Origin: Gemmatimonadota bacterium
GTDB taxonomy: Bacteria > Latescibacterota > UBA2968 > UBA8231
DNA: 60,077 nucleotides
Reading direction: 5' to 3'
Assembly (NCBI GenBank): GCA_018660835.1
Contig: JABJJN010000085.1
Span: 1 to 60,077 of the forward strand
The notes beneath the pieces were generated by a model. The model had not been told where the DNA came from and searched no databases. It saw only the letters and a program-made list of their open reading frames with translations. Of this stretch, positions 17,757 to 27,500 are shown piece after piece (positions within the stretch are counted from its first letter, which is position 1; every line of letters begins with the position of its first letter). The translations under genes were made by a program, and so were the position numbers.

Positions 17757-18656
17757 CTACTCTCCGAGCACCCTGACGGTAATCTCATCCTCATCCCGCA
17801 GGATGAATCCCTCGCCGTCTGTTTCATCCGCCCCGCCGGATTTCGCCGACTGACCTGCACTCTCGGCACCGGTTCTGATATCAGCCAACGACGCTGCAGG
17901 CACACCGAGGGTGAAACTGCGCAATCCCACGGCGTCCTCAGGCGCCGGCGGTGAACCCGCTGATCGCCACGTGTTGGCACCGATGTGGTGGTGGTAACCA
18001 CCGGCAGCGATGAACAGGGCCCCGGGGAAGTCACGCTGCATGGCGTCCATTCCCAGCGAGTCGATGTAGAAACGCTCCGCCACCTCGAGACTCGATACAC
18101 ACAGGTGCACGTGGCCCACGTCGGTCGCCGGATCGAGTCCGTTCCACGTCTGGCCCGATGTCTGGCCGGACCCCGGGCCAGGCGCCTGTTTCAGCAGATC
18201 GGCTGTGTCGAGTTGTTCAGATCCCATGGCAACATACTTGCCGCGAAACTGCCAGCGTTCGCGAGGTCGGTCACAATACAGCTCGACGCCGAGTCCGTCC
18301 GGGTCTGCCAGGTAAAGTGCCTCGCTGACGCCGTGATCGCTGGCGCCCTGCAGGGGCACGTCCTGCGACAGCAAGCGGTGCAACCAGCGACCGAGGCCGG
18401 CGCGATCGGGTGCGCGATAGGCGACGTGGAATAGACCGGTGGCGCGCGATGGACGCGGGCGGGCGTTCTCGAATTCGGTCAGGTGAAGCTGATGCGGTGC
18501 GTCGCCAGTGGCCGACAACCAAACCTCGTTACCGCTACTGCGAAGGGGACGAAACCCAAGCAGGTCACTGTAGAAGGCCAGCGATTGCTGCAGATCGGAC
18601 ACATGCAGATGCACGGCGGCGATGTGGGTCGAAGCGGGCAGGTCGGGGAGGGTCAT
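17757..18656 (-). CDS. VOC-family (glyoxalase/extradiol dioxygenase-like) protein, CatE type
   Basis: The ATG at 18656 overlaps the stop of the MFS gene (ATGA), giving 299 residues. Two vicinal-oxygen-chelate modules follow each other: module 1 (about 8-130) with HLHVSDLQQSLAFY and ALYLADPDGLGVELY, and module 2 (about 165-299) with HVHLCVSSLEVAERFY, GGYHHHIGANTW and GFILRDEDEITVRV. The first-module His and Glu and the second-module His fit a divalent-metal site as in catechol 2,3-dioxygenase-like proteins. In the last motif the final metal ligand appears as Thr-Val rather than a clear Glu. Coupling with a transporter suggests uptake and modification of one small molecule. The substrate is unknown. 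Confidence 0.88.
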   Translation of the reverse strand: MTLPDLPASTHIAAVHLHVSDLQQSLAFYSDLLGFRPLRSSGNEVWLSATGDAPHQLHLTEFENARPRPSRATGLFHVAYRAPDRAGLGRWLHRLLSQDVPLQGASDHGVSEALYLADPDGLGVELYCDRPRERWQFRGKYVAMGSEQLDTADLLKQAPGPGSGQTSGQTWNGLDPATDVGHVHLCVSSLEVAERFYIDSLGMDAMQRDFPGALFIAAGGYHHHIGANTWRSAGSPPAPEDAVGLRSFTLGVPAASLADIRTGAESAGQSAKSGGADETDGEGFILRDEDEITVRVLGE

Positions 18657-19903
18657 TCGCTGTCTTCCTGCAGGTGGCGCGCAACAGTCACAAAAGCAAG
18701 CACCGTGATCATCGTACCACCCGAAGCGATGAGGAAGAGGGTGGGGTACCCCCAGCGTGTAATGACGTGTCCACCGGCGAGAGCTGTCATTGCCCATCCG
18801 GCACCCATGACGGTGTTGGTTACGCCAGACATGAGGGATCGCCAATGATCGCTGACGACAGACTGACTGAAGAGGGTGAAGGCCTGCTGACTGATGGCGG
18901 CAGCAGAGGCCATGATCAGCATGGCCGCTGTGGCGGCATACAGATTGGGAATCAGCGCCATGGGAATCAGACCGAGGGCCATGATCATCCGAGTCCAGGA
19001 AAATCCACGTACATATCCCAGCCGGGCAGCGACGATGGGCAACAGGAGCGAAGCGGGGGAAGCGATCAACTGCGTCGCAGCGGACACGGTGCCGATGACC
19101 GCCGTCGCCACATTCAGTCCATCATCGAGATACACGTTGAAGAAGGCGATCGTCACGCCAATGCCGACACTCGACAGAAACATGACGAGACTCATGGACG
19201 CGATCGGTCCCCAGGGCGCCTCGCGCAGATTCGCCAGCGGATTGACTACGGGTTCGTCGCTGTCGCGGGAGGCACCATAACGTGTTGCCATGACCAGCGG
19301 CAAGGTCAACAGAAAGAGCACACCTGCCAGGATCAGCGGATATCGATAGGCCGCCGGGTGCGCGTCCGTGACGCCCAGCACGTCGGCCGTCAGCCCCGGG
19401 AGCAGGCCGCCCACGAGAGAACCGGCCACAGCGAACAGGGGCATCAGCGTGCCGATGACGGAGAACACATGGCTGCGTTCCTGTCGACCCGACACGGACA
19501 TCAGATACGGTGTGGAGTTGACGAAATACAACGCGGCGCCGGCGAATCCCAGAAAATAGAAGACGCTAAGCCAGGTTCGCTGAAAAAGTTCAGGCAAGAA
19601 CTCTCCCATTGGGGCGCAGCCCAGACCGATGACGATGATGATCTCACCGGCAATCAGCAGCGGACGCGGACCGAAGCGCACACCGAGCAGTCCGGCGGGG
19701 ATGCCAACCAGGGCAAATCCCATGCGACCGATGGCGTTGATCTCACCGACAGCGGCGGGGTCGTAGCCGAGGCGCAGCAGATACAGATTGAAGAGCACCG
19801 AATACATGCCCACGTAGCCAAAGGCCATGATGGTCTGTGCGGCGATGAGCAGGCGCGCGTCTCGTCCGATGAGACGCAGGTTCGCCAGGTAGTCGGTCAG
19901 CAT
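18653..19903 (-). CDS. MFS transporter
   Basis: The 416 residues contain about twelve hydrophobic helices, with a cytoplasmic central loop near residues 200-215 (YGASRDSDEP). The MFS-like loop GIPAGLLGVRFGPRPLLIAGE follows helix 2. The N-terminus (MLTDYLANLRLIGRDARLLIAAQ) resembles permeases of unknown small molecules. The gene is translationally coupled to the VOC protein downstream (ATGA at 18653-18656) and starts 79 bp after the stop of the PQQ dehydrogenase gene. Direction of transport and substrate cannot be inferred. Confidence 0.9.
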   Translation of the reverse strand: MLTDYLANLRLIGRDARLLIAAQTIMAFGYVGMYSVLFNLYLLRLGYDPAAVGEINAIGRMGFALVGIPAGLLGVRFGPRPLLIAGEIIIVIGLGCAPMGEFLPELFQRTWLSVFYFLGFAGAALYFVNSTPYLMSVSGRQERSHVFSVIGTLMPLFAVAGSLVGGLLPGLTADVLGVTDAHPAAYRYPLILAGVLFLLTLPLVMATRYGASRDSDEPVVNPLANLREAPWGPIASMSLVMFLSSVGIGVTIAFFNVYLDDGLNVATAVIGTVSAATQLIASPASLLLPIVAARLGYVRGFSWTRMIMALGLIPMALIPNLYAATAAMLIMASAAAISQQAFTLFSQSVVSDHWRSLMSGVTNTVMGAGWAMTALAGGHVITRWGYPTLFLIASGGTMITVLAFVTVARHLQEDSE

Positions 19904-19982
19904 GTGCTGCCCAACCCCTGCGCCGCACCGGTTATCGTTGTCTCGTCGTCATCCTGAGCCATGAGACCCTTTGCCATTGGAT

Positions 19983-22829
19983 CTAGCGATCTCGCAGCAG
20001 GTCGGTGAATGCTTCCATGGCCCGAGGTTTCTCCATGAAACTGGCGAGCCAATCGGGGACGAAGCCGAAGTTCGGGTGAGGGTTCTGCAGATCGGCGCCG
20101 TGAGCGGCCAGGTAGCGAATCATGTCGCCATCGTCAGACCAGGTAGCGCAACTGAGGGGCGTCATGAAGTCGGCACGGGTGAAATCGGTGAACCCTGATG
20201 CCTGTCCGTCGATGTTGGCGCCGTGCTCCAGGAGGAAGTCGACGGCCTCTTCCTGCCCACCGAAGGCGGCGTAGCAGAGGGAGATGTCGAGGACTTCCTG
20301 GTCAGGTCGATCGGTGGTAACATTGGGCCGAAACAACGCGTTGGCTGTCGGCAGCAACGTGCCGTCCTCAGCGAAGTATCCTGCCATCAAGTCGAGCATG
20401 CCCAGGGCCGCAGCAAAGGGCAGGTCGACGGCCACGCCTGCAGCGTAGAGATCGCGGGCCACCTGGAAGTGACCGTCGGCGAAGGGGCCTCGCGAAAAGG
20501 GGGCGAACACCGCCCGGTGCATCAGCTCGGGCCCTGCCTGCGCACCCCGGTCAAGGGCGAGCTTGATCGCCTTATCGCGCAACCCCATCCAACCGAGTTG
20601 TTGTGAGGAGACGGTAAGATCCAGAAACGCCACCGAGTCCGCCGTCATTCCTGAGGGGTCCGCGCCGAGGTCGAGCAGCATGCGAGTGATCTCGAGGATG
20701 TTATCAGGCAGCTTGGCGCGCTCCGAGCCAGTCGCCACGTGCAATAGCTGCGCACCACGCAACTCTGGTATCGGATACATCTCGTCGAGTTGTCCGCGTG
20801 CGTCGAGCAAGTCAGCTTCGCTCGCCAACAGTGCCGCCAGGCCGTCCATGTCGCCTGCGTCGATGAGGGCGACGGCCGCGTCGAAGCGAGGATGCTCGCT
20901 GGCGTATCCCTTCCACACCTGCGGTGGCAGAGTCTCGCCTTGGCGGGGCACGCCAACGGTGACAATCTCGGCGGGACTGTCACTGCTGCCGCCGAGGGTT
21001 GCCGTGATGTACTGACGGCCGCCTGCCTCATAGGAGAGGAGGGCGCCATTGGTGTATCCCGTCCACTCGATGGATCCAACGAAGTCGCCCGTTGCTTTGT
21101 CGTAGGCGCGCAGCGTTGCCTCGCGCTCGGTGTAGTAGTTGGCGCTGCCGACGCCATTGTCTGTCGTGGCGAAGAGCAGTGTCGGTGTCGTGAGCAGGAA
21201 GGTCCGCTGTTCCCAACCGAGCTCGTCGGGCAACCCCTCGACATCCTTCAGTGCTGGATGATTGACCGGGCCGCGGCCGATGGGGCGCATCCAGCGATGC
21301 TCACCTGTCGTCATGTCGATGGCAGTGATGCGGCTGTAAGGTGGTTTGGTCAATGGCAACCCCTTGGGACCACCCATGTTGCCGGAACGACCGCCGTAGC
21401 GAGAGAAGGCATTCTCTTCTTCGAAGAGCTGCGTTGGATCGGGTTGGGTCTTGGATGGGACATAGAGCATGCCCGTCACCGGATCGGCACTGCCGCCTAC
21501 CCAGTCGGTACCGCCCAGTTCTCCGGGCATCTGGATGGTCGCCTTCAGAGACGGAGGTGTGTAAAGGGGGCCGATCACAAAGTTGGAGGTGATCTGCAGC
21601 GCCTCCTGACGCAACTCAGGCGTGAAGTCGATGAGATCGTCTTCCGTCAGACCCTGTCGATCGTAGGGCAGTGGCTTGGTAGGAAAGGGCTGCGTAGGAG
21701 ATGCGTGCTCACCATCGACGTCACTGGTCGGCACGGCTCTCTCTTCGATGGGCCAGATGGGTTCGCCCGTCTCGCGATCGAAGACATAGGCCATGGCCTG
21801 CTTGGTGAGTTGCACGACAATCTTGCGCAGCTGGCCGTCGATGACGACGTCGAGCAGGATCGGTGCAGCGGGTGGGTCGTAGTTCCACAGGGTGTGATGA
21901 ATCAACTGATAGTGCCACAGGCGCTCGCCCGTCTGCGCATTCACGGCAACAAGGCAGTCGGAAAAGAGATTGCGCCCCAGTCGTTCACCGCCGTAGCGGT
22001 CATGACTCACAGAACTGACGGGTAAATAGGCGATGCCCAGTTCGGGGTCGGCGCTGATCGTGGCCCACACATTGGCGGCACCGAAGTAATCCCACGACTG
22101 GTCCTCCCACTCATCGTAGTAAGGCTCACCGGGCTGCGGGATCGTATGGAAGGTCCACAGGATTTCGCCAGTGCGTACGTCGAAGCCACGCACATCGCCG
22201 GGCGCGGTATAACGATCGGGGGAGACTCCGTCGTGCCAGTCGAGGATTACGGACCCCACAATGGCTACATCGCCGACGATCGTCGGTGGCGACGCGAGAC
22301 CATAGTCATCCACATCGGGCACCGGAGCGCGCATCCCACGTGTCAGGTCGACACGTCCGTTCACACCGAAGGCTGAATCAGCCAGGCCTGTCACCGCATC
22401 GAGAGAGTAGAGGGTGTCGGCCATCGTGCCGAAGAGGATACGTTTCTGCCCATCGTCGCCTTCCCAGTAGGCGAGACCGCGGATCGGTCCGATCGAGCGG
22501 GCGTCGCGTCCACCGGCATCGAAGCGCCAGAGCTCTTCCCCCGTCGTCGCGTCCAGAGCGACGGCCAGAAACTGCGGCGTAATCGTATACATCACATCGT
22601 CGACGACGAGGGGCGTCCCCTTGTACGTGCTCGCATCATCCCCGATCGTCGGCAGTCGATAGCGCCACAGAATCTTCAGGCTGTCCATGTTGCCGGCGTG
22701 GATCTGATCGTAGGGTGCGTATTTGGTGCTCGTCAGATCGCCACCCCAATGCGTCCAATCGGCGGAAATGTGCGTGGATATCAGGAGCAGGGCGCCAAGT
22801 AGCACGCGTTGGTACGGAGATGTAGTCAC
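19983..22829 (-). CDS. PQQ-dependent dehydrogenase fused to C-terminal ankyrin repeats
   Basis: The chosen start is GTG at 22829, with AGAGGA six bases upstream, giving 948 residues. A TTG at 22853 is the alternative. A signal peptide (to about STHISA) leads to an eight-bladed quinoprotein propeller at about 25-640 (DWTHWGGDLTSTKYAPYDQI, TPLVVDDVMY, ALDATTGEELWRFDAG, LIHHTLWNYDPPAAPIL, GGTDWVGGSADPVTGMLY). This is close to membrane or soluble glucose/alcohol dehydrogenases using PQQ in the periplasm. From about 650 to 930 ankyrin-like repeats follow (LHVATGS, ITRMLLDLGADPSGM, AVDFLLEHGANIDGQ, MIRYLAAHGADLQNP). The usual fused cytochrome c (CXXCH) is absent. How electrons leave is therefore open, and the ankyrin part may dock an acceptor (inference). 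Confidence 0.85.
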   Translation of the reverse strand: MTTSPYQRVLLGALLLISTHISADWTHWGGDLTSTKYAPYDQIHAGNMDSLKILWRYRLPTIGDDASTYKGTPLVVDDVMYTITPQFLAVALDATTGEELWRFDAGGRDARSIGPIRGLAYWEGDDGQKRILFGTMADTLYSLDAVTGLADSAFGVNGRVDLTRGMRAPVPDVDDYGLASPPTIVGDVAIVGSVILDWHDGVSPDRYTAPGDVRGFDVRTGEILWTFHTIPQPGEPYYDEWEDQSWDYFGAANVWATISADPELGIAYLPVSSVSHDRYGGERLGRNLFSDCLVAVNAQTGERLWHYQLIHHTLWNYDPPAAPILLDVVIDGQLRKIVVQLTKQAMAYVFDRETGEPIWPIEERAVPTSDVDGEHASPTQPFPTKPLPYDRQGLTEDDLIDFTPELRQEALQITSNFVIGPLYTPPSLKATIQMPGELGGTDWVGGSADPVTGMLYVPSKTQPDPTQLFEEENAFSRYGGRSGNMGGPKGLPLTKPPYSRITAIDMTTGEHRWMRPIGRGPVNHPALKDVEGLPDELGWEQRTFLLTTPTLLFATTDNGVGSANYYTEREATLRAYDKATGDFVGSIEWTGYTNGALLSYEAGGRQYITATLGGSSDSPAEIVTVGVPRQGETLPPQVWKGYASEHPRFDAAVALIDAGDMDGLAALLASEADLLDARGQLDEMYPIPELRGAQLLHVATGSERAKLPDNILEITRMLLDLGADPSGMTADSVAFLDLTVSSQQLGWMGLRDKAIKLALDRGAQAGPELMHRAVFAPFSRGPFADGHFQVARDLYAAGVAVDLPFAAALGMLDLMAGYFAEDGTLLPTANALFRPNVTTDRPDQEVLDISLCYAAFGGQEEAVDFLLEHGANIDGQASGFTDFTRADFMTPLSCATWSDDGDMIRYLAAHGADLQNPHPNFGFVPDWLASFMEKPRAMEAFTDLLRDR

Positions 22830-22866
22830 GATGTTTCCTCTGGGCGCAAGCAATCAATGCAATCAG

Positions 22867-23238
22867 TCAATGCATCGTCGATCGCCGACCGGTGTGTGTG
22901 TACCCGGGCTCGTCGCGTGAGTGGCCGAGACTGTCCGGATCCACGAAGGCCCCGTAGCGCGTGACCGTCTTCGCTGGCTCGTCGATGAAGGTGATCGATG
23001 CGGCGGGGGAATCGATACCGAGACGGCGGATCTCTCCAAACAGGACGGCCACCACCTGACGCAGGTCGCACGCAGCATTCATGGCCATGGCGGCAGAACG
23101 CACACGCTCGACGGCGAGTTGTCGCTCCGTTACCGAGGAGTCGTCAGCAACCCTTGCCTGGCGCATCTCATTCAGCTCGTCGATGAGCTGCGCTTTTGTC
23201 TTGCGAGCGTCTTGCATGCGCGTCAGGCGGCCATCCAC
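22867..23238 (-). CDS. Truncated sensor fragment: coiled coil plus partial GAF-like unit
   Basis: The 123 residues begin with a kinase-type coiled coil (KTKAQLIDELNEMRQ). They continue ERVRSAAMAMNAACDLRQVVAVLFGEIRRLGIDSP and a short strand segment, then end abruptly in SRDEPGYTHTGRRSTMH. The middle matches the start of GAF-like unit 2 of the giant kinase at 24518-30640 (ERVRSAAIEMHHSDDLKKVV, EEMRRLGIDTP) almost position for position. Only about 70 of roughly 190 residues of the unit are present. It therefore looks like the remnant of a once longer sensor kinase, broken by deletion or rearrangement, though a short functional peptide cannot be excluded. It ends 38 bp before the PQQ dehydrogenase start and is divergent from the Uma2 gene at 23349. 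Confidence 0.6.
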   Translation of the reverse strand: MDGRLTRMQDARKTKAQLIDELNEMRQARVADDSSVTERQLAVERVRSAAMAMNAACDLRQVVAVLFGEIRRLGIDSPAASITFIDEPAKTVTRYGAFVDPDSLGHSRDEPGYTHTGRRSTMH

Positions 23239-23348
23239 TGCGTGGCTGCGGCAGTTGTGAGCGAAGGCGGAAGAAAACCGGTTGTGCCAGTCGCACCGCC
23301 GCGGTAGAGTACTCGCTGAGCCTTGATCTCAACATGGGAGCCATGCAG

Positions 23349-23918
23349 ATGAGTACGATGTCTGAAACCGCCAAACTCGTCACCGCGACGGATCTGATGG
23401 ATTTGCCCGATGACGGGTATCGCTACGAGCTGGTGCATGGTCACCTGGTGCGCGACCTGCCGCCTGGGCCGAGACACGGTGCGATTGCGTTCCGACTTGC
23501 TTTGCGACTTGGGATGTGGGCTCAGGAGCAAGCGACGGGCGAAGTCTTCGCTGCCGAGACCGGCTTTAAGCTGCAGTCCGATCCCGACACGGTGCGTGCG
23601 CCGGACATCTCTTTCGTCTCGTCGGCACAACTGCCAGCGGCAGGACTGCCCGATGAGTATCTCGGCCCGCCTGATGTGGCGGTCGAGGTGCTGTCGCCCA
23701 GTGACCAGCAGTCGGCCGTGGCAGAGAAGATCAGAGACTACCTCGGTGCCGGATGTCAGCAGGTATGGATCGTGTCCATCGAGATGCGCACAGTCACTCT
23801 CTACAAAGCGGAGACGGATGTTCGAGTGTTTACTGCTGCTGACACACTCGTCGGTGACGGACCACTTGCGGGTTTTCAGTTCGACGTGGCGGACATCTTT
23901 GGCGGTGTGTACCGCTGA
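23349..23918 (+). CDS. Uma2-family (DUF820) predicted nuclease, copy 2
   Basis: Of several in-frame ATGs (23334, 23343, 23349, 23358), the one at 23349 has GGGAG at a 7-base distance and starts MSTMSETAKLVTATDLMDLP, giving 189 residues. Conserved Uma2 stretches are DDGYRYELVHGHLVRDLPPG, RAPDISFVS, VAVEVLSPSDQQSAVAEKI and CQQVWIVSIEMRTVTLY. The PD, E and K residues fit a PD-(D/E)XK-like active site. It is a close tandem paralogue of the gene at 23961 (shared TATDLMDMPDDG and FKLQ-DPDTVRAPD), so a local duplication is likely. Substrate and role are unknown. Confidence 0.88.
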   Translation: MSTMSETAKLVTATDLMDLPDDGYRYELVHGHLVRDLPPGPRHGAIAFRLALRLGMWAQEQATGEVFAAETGFKLQSDPDTVRAPDISFVSSAQLPAAGLPDEYLGPPDVAVEVLSPSDQQSAVAEKIRDYLGAGCQQVWIVSIEMRTVTLYKAETDVRVFTAADTLVGDGPLAGFQFDVADIFGGVYR

Positions 23919-23960
23919 TCTCTCTTGTAATGCAGAAACCAGAAAACAGGAGAAACGAGA

Positions 23961-24512
23961 ATGACAACGATCGATGAATCCAAACTGATCACTGCCACGG
24001 ATCTGATGGACATGCCCGATGACGGGTGTCGTGCCGAGCTGGTTCGTGGTTCCCTCGTTCGGGATCAGGCGCCGGGTTTCGAGCACTCTACCATCGTGGC
24101 GAATCTCTGCTATCATCTGCGTGCCTGGTCGACACGCACGAAGACGGGCCGTGTCGGAGGTGAGGGAGGTTTCAAGCTCCAAACTGATCCAGACACGGTG
24201 CGGGCGCCCGACGTGGCTTTTGTCTCGAATGATCGGCTTCCCGCTGGCCGGACAACCGGTTACCTGGAAGGCGCACCTGATCTTGCCGTCGAGGTCGTGT
24301 CGCCAAACGACCAGTGGGTCACACTGGTCGACAAGGTGGGAGAATACTTCGACGCCTGCGTCGAACAGGTCTGGATCGTCGTGCCGACGAACCGCACCGT
24401 GATGATCCACCGGTCGCTGCAGGATGTCACCGTCGTCAATGAGCGCGACACGATCGTCGGCGACGGAATCCTCGCCGGTCTCGAACTGCCCGTGGCCGAC
24501 ATCTTCGAATAA
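23961..24512 (+). CDS. Uma2-family (DUF820) predicted nuclease, copy 3
   Basis: The 183-residue protein starts MTTIDESKLITATDLMDMP after a good AGGAGA. It shows the Uma2 core GCRAELVRGSLVRDQAPG, GGFKLQTDPDTVRAPDVAF, LAVEVVSPNDQWVTLVDKV and VEQVWIVVPTNRTVMIHR. The putative catalytic Asp (APD), Glu (VEV) and Lys (VDK) are retained. It follows the copy at 23349 by 42 bp in the same direction, so the two probably share a transcript. Its stop is 5 bp from the stop of the convergent giant kinase gene. Confidence 0.88.
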   Translation: MTTIDESKLITATDLMDMPDDGCRAELVRGSLVRDQAPGFEHSTIVANLCYHLRAWSTRTKTGRVGGEGGFKLQTDPDTVRAPDVAFVSNDRLPAGRTTGYLEGAPDLAVEVVSPNDQWVTLVDKVGEYFDACVEQVWIVVPTNRTVMIHRSLQDVTVVNERDTIVGDGILAGLELPVADIFE

Positions 24513-24517
24513 CCGCC

Positions 24518-27500
24518 TCACGAACGCACCGTTCGCATCGATTCGCGCAGCTCGCGCAGAATCCGGTCACGGTCGAGACCGTCTTTCTCAATGACGCGGG
24601 ATGCGTTGTCGCGCAGCGCCTCAAGCTCGTCGCCGGCCAGATCTTTGGCGGTGATGATGATGACGGGCAGGTCGGCGGTGGCGACCTCGGCGCGCAGGCG
24701 ATTCAACGTTTCGAAACCATCCATGACCGGCATCATCAGGTCGAGCAGCAAGGCGTCCGGTCTTTCTCTGCCGATTTCGTCCAGGGCTTCTTGTCCATTG
24801 GTGGCGGCGCGCACGGTCCAGCCGTCCTCTTCGAGTAGCTGACGCGTGAGTTCGATGAGATTGGGGTCGTCGTCGCAGATGAGCACCTGCTTGCCGCGGC
24901 CCTCGAACTTGTGCAGCACGCGTGTGAGGGCGTCGCGGTCGACGGGTTTCACCAGATACTCATCAGCCCCCAATCGATAGCCCAGTTCCTTGTCATCGAT
25001 GATGGACACGACGATGACGGGAATGTCGGCCGTGTCCGGATGCGACTTCAGCCGACTGATCGCCTCCCAGCCATCCATACCCGGCATCATGATATCGAGG
25101 GTGATGGCGTGGGGCTTCATGTCGTGGGCCTTCTGAATGCCATTGATGGCGCGGTTGGCCCCCACAACCTGATAACCGTCTTCTTCGAGTTCCTGCGCGA
25201 TGAGGGAGATGACATTCGGATCGTCGTCGATGGCCAGGACAATGCGATTGCCCCCGGAGGTATCTGTCGATGCGCCGGTGTTGTCACCGGCTGCGTCGTC
25301 ATCCGTGGCGCTGTGGTCCGGGTCGCCCTCGCCTTCACTCAAGGGACTCGGCATCTGCGTCGGCAGAGACACGGTGAAGGTCGAGCCCTCGCCGACGACA
25401 CTCTCCAGGCGGATGTCGCCGCCGAGCATCTGTGCCAGCTTGCGTGAGATCGACAGACCAAGACCCGTGCCACCGTATTTGCGCGTCGTGGTGCCGTCGG
25501 CCTGCACGAACTCCTCGAAGATCTGATCGACCTTGTCCTGCGGGATGCCGATGCCCGTGTCGGTGACGGCGATGTCGATGCGGTCGTCGCTCGCGGCGTG
25601 GAGTGCGACAGTGACCGAACCTTCTTCGGTAAACTTGGCCGCATTGCCCAGCAGGTTGATGATGATCTGGTGCACGCGGGCAGAATCGGAGTTGATGATG
25701 CGCGGGCCGTCGTCCAACTCGGTCACGACGTTCACACTCCTCTTGAACAAGGGCGAGGCGGTGCCCACGGCGCTGGTGAGTAGCTCGGGCAGATTGAAGG
25801 GCTCCGCCTGCACCTCGAGGCGGCCTGCTTCGATCTTCGACAGATCGAGGATGTCGTTGATCAGCGCCATGAGGATCTCGGAGCTGTGCAGGACGCGTTC
25901 GAGATTGTCGACCTGGCGTTCGTCGAGCTGCGTCTTGGCCTTGCGATGCACGATCTTGGAGAAGCCGACGATGGCATTCATGGGCGTGCGCAGCTCGTGG
26001 CTCATGTTGGCGAGGAACTCCGACTTGTGCCGGTTCGCTTCCTGGATCTGCTCGTTCGCCTCTTCGAGGGCCTTGTTCTGCGCCTCAAGACGCTGGAAGT
26101 CGCGGAAGCGGCGATATCCGAGAGAGACGACGTCGGCGAATCCCTTGAGAATCTCTATCTCGTCGTCGGTGAACGCTTGCGGGTCGTAGCCCAGGTGACG
26201 GTTGATGGCCAAGGTGCCGAACTCGAAGGGCACGTCCACGACCCAGCCGGGCGCTCCTGTAGAATCGGCACTGCGCCCCCGGTGCCAGACTTCGTCTGCG
26301 CGCCAGCGTGCGATGAGAGCATCGATGTTGACACCCGTGTGCGGCTCGAGATGGTGAACACGAGCGCTTCCATCCCCGGACATGAGTCCGGAGCGCCGGA
26401 ATCCCGTCTCGTCCTCATTGATGATGTTGACGCCGACAGCGTCGAACTGGACGCCGAGATCGTGCAGCTCGCGTTCGAGCACGTCGACAACGCGCTCGAT
26501 CTCGTCGGCGGAGGTCATGTCACCGACGACGGTGCGCACGTGCTGCTCGGCGCGCGAGCGCTCCGACTGACGGGCACGCTCTTCGGCGGCGAGCAAGTCG
26601 AGGTGGCGACGGTAGCCGAGGGCGAAGACCTCGGTGAAGCGCTGGGTGAGGGCGATGTCGTCGTCGCTGAACGGACGATCGCCCTCTCGGTTGAGGCCCA
26701 GCGTGCCGTTCCTGAAAGGCACGTCGACGACGGTGAATCCATGGGGTCGCTTCTTCAGTGCTTCCTGAATTTCTTCCTCGGTGAAGGTTGTCTCGTACTC
26801 CTCCTGCCGCCGTTGCAGATTCTCCCGGGCCGACCAGAAGCGGTGCCAGACGCGTCCCTCACGGAAGTGCTGGAAGAAAGGCCCGCTGACAGAGTTCGGG
26901 CCTTGATTGCGCCAGGTATGAACCTTGTCCGGCCCCGCAGTACCTGTCACCTTGTCACCGTTCACGATGTTGATACCGATGCTGTCGCTCTCGACATCGA
27001 ACTGGCTCAATTCCTGCTGGATCTGATCGGCGACGGGATACAGATCCGTGCTCGTCTGCATGCCGGCGATCTTCGTGCGCACGCGCTCGAGGGCGTGCTC
27101 CACTTCAGCATCACGGGCGCGCTGTTCGGCGGCGAGCAGATCGAGGTGGCGGCGATAGCCGAGGGCGAAGACTTCGGTGAAACGTTCGAGCAACGCGATG
27201 TCGTTGTCGGCGAAGGGTTCGTCGCCACCCTTGTTCATGGCAAGGCCGCCGCGATCGAAGAAGACATCGACCGTCCACAGGTTCTCCTGCCCCACCAGCC
27301 AGCCTTCGATTTCCTCCGTCGTCGCACCACCCGCCTCAACCCAGCGTTCAAAGCGGCGGCGCTTGTCGTCCACCGTCAGGTGGCGAGACCAGGTTGCACG
27401 CCGTCGGTGATGATCGAGCCAGTCCGGCCACGCGATCTCCATGAACCGCTGTGTCGTATGGATCTCTTGACCCTCACCGTGCATGGCCGCACCGTCGGCT

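Noticed and set aside
18410..19957. 515-codon plus-strand frame opposite the MFS and VOC genes
   Set aside because: Composition is Gln/Asp/Arg-rich with no motif, and it spans two well-supported genes on the other strand.
23223..24521. 432-codon minus-strand frame covering both Uma2 genes
   Set aside because: The plus-strand Uma2 motifs are clear and duplicated; the minus frame merely repeats because the genes are paralogues.
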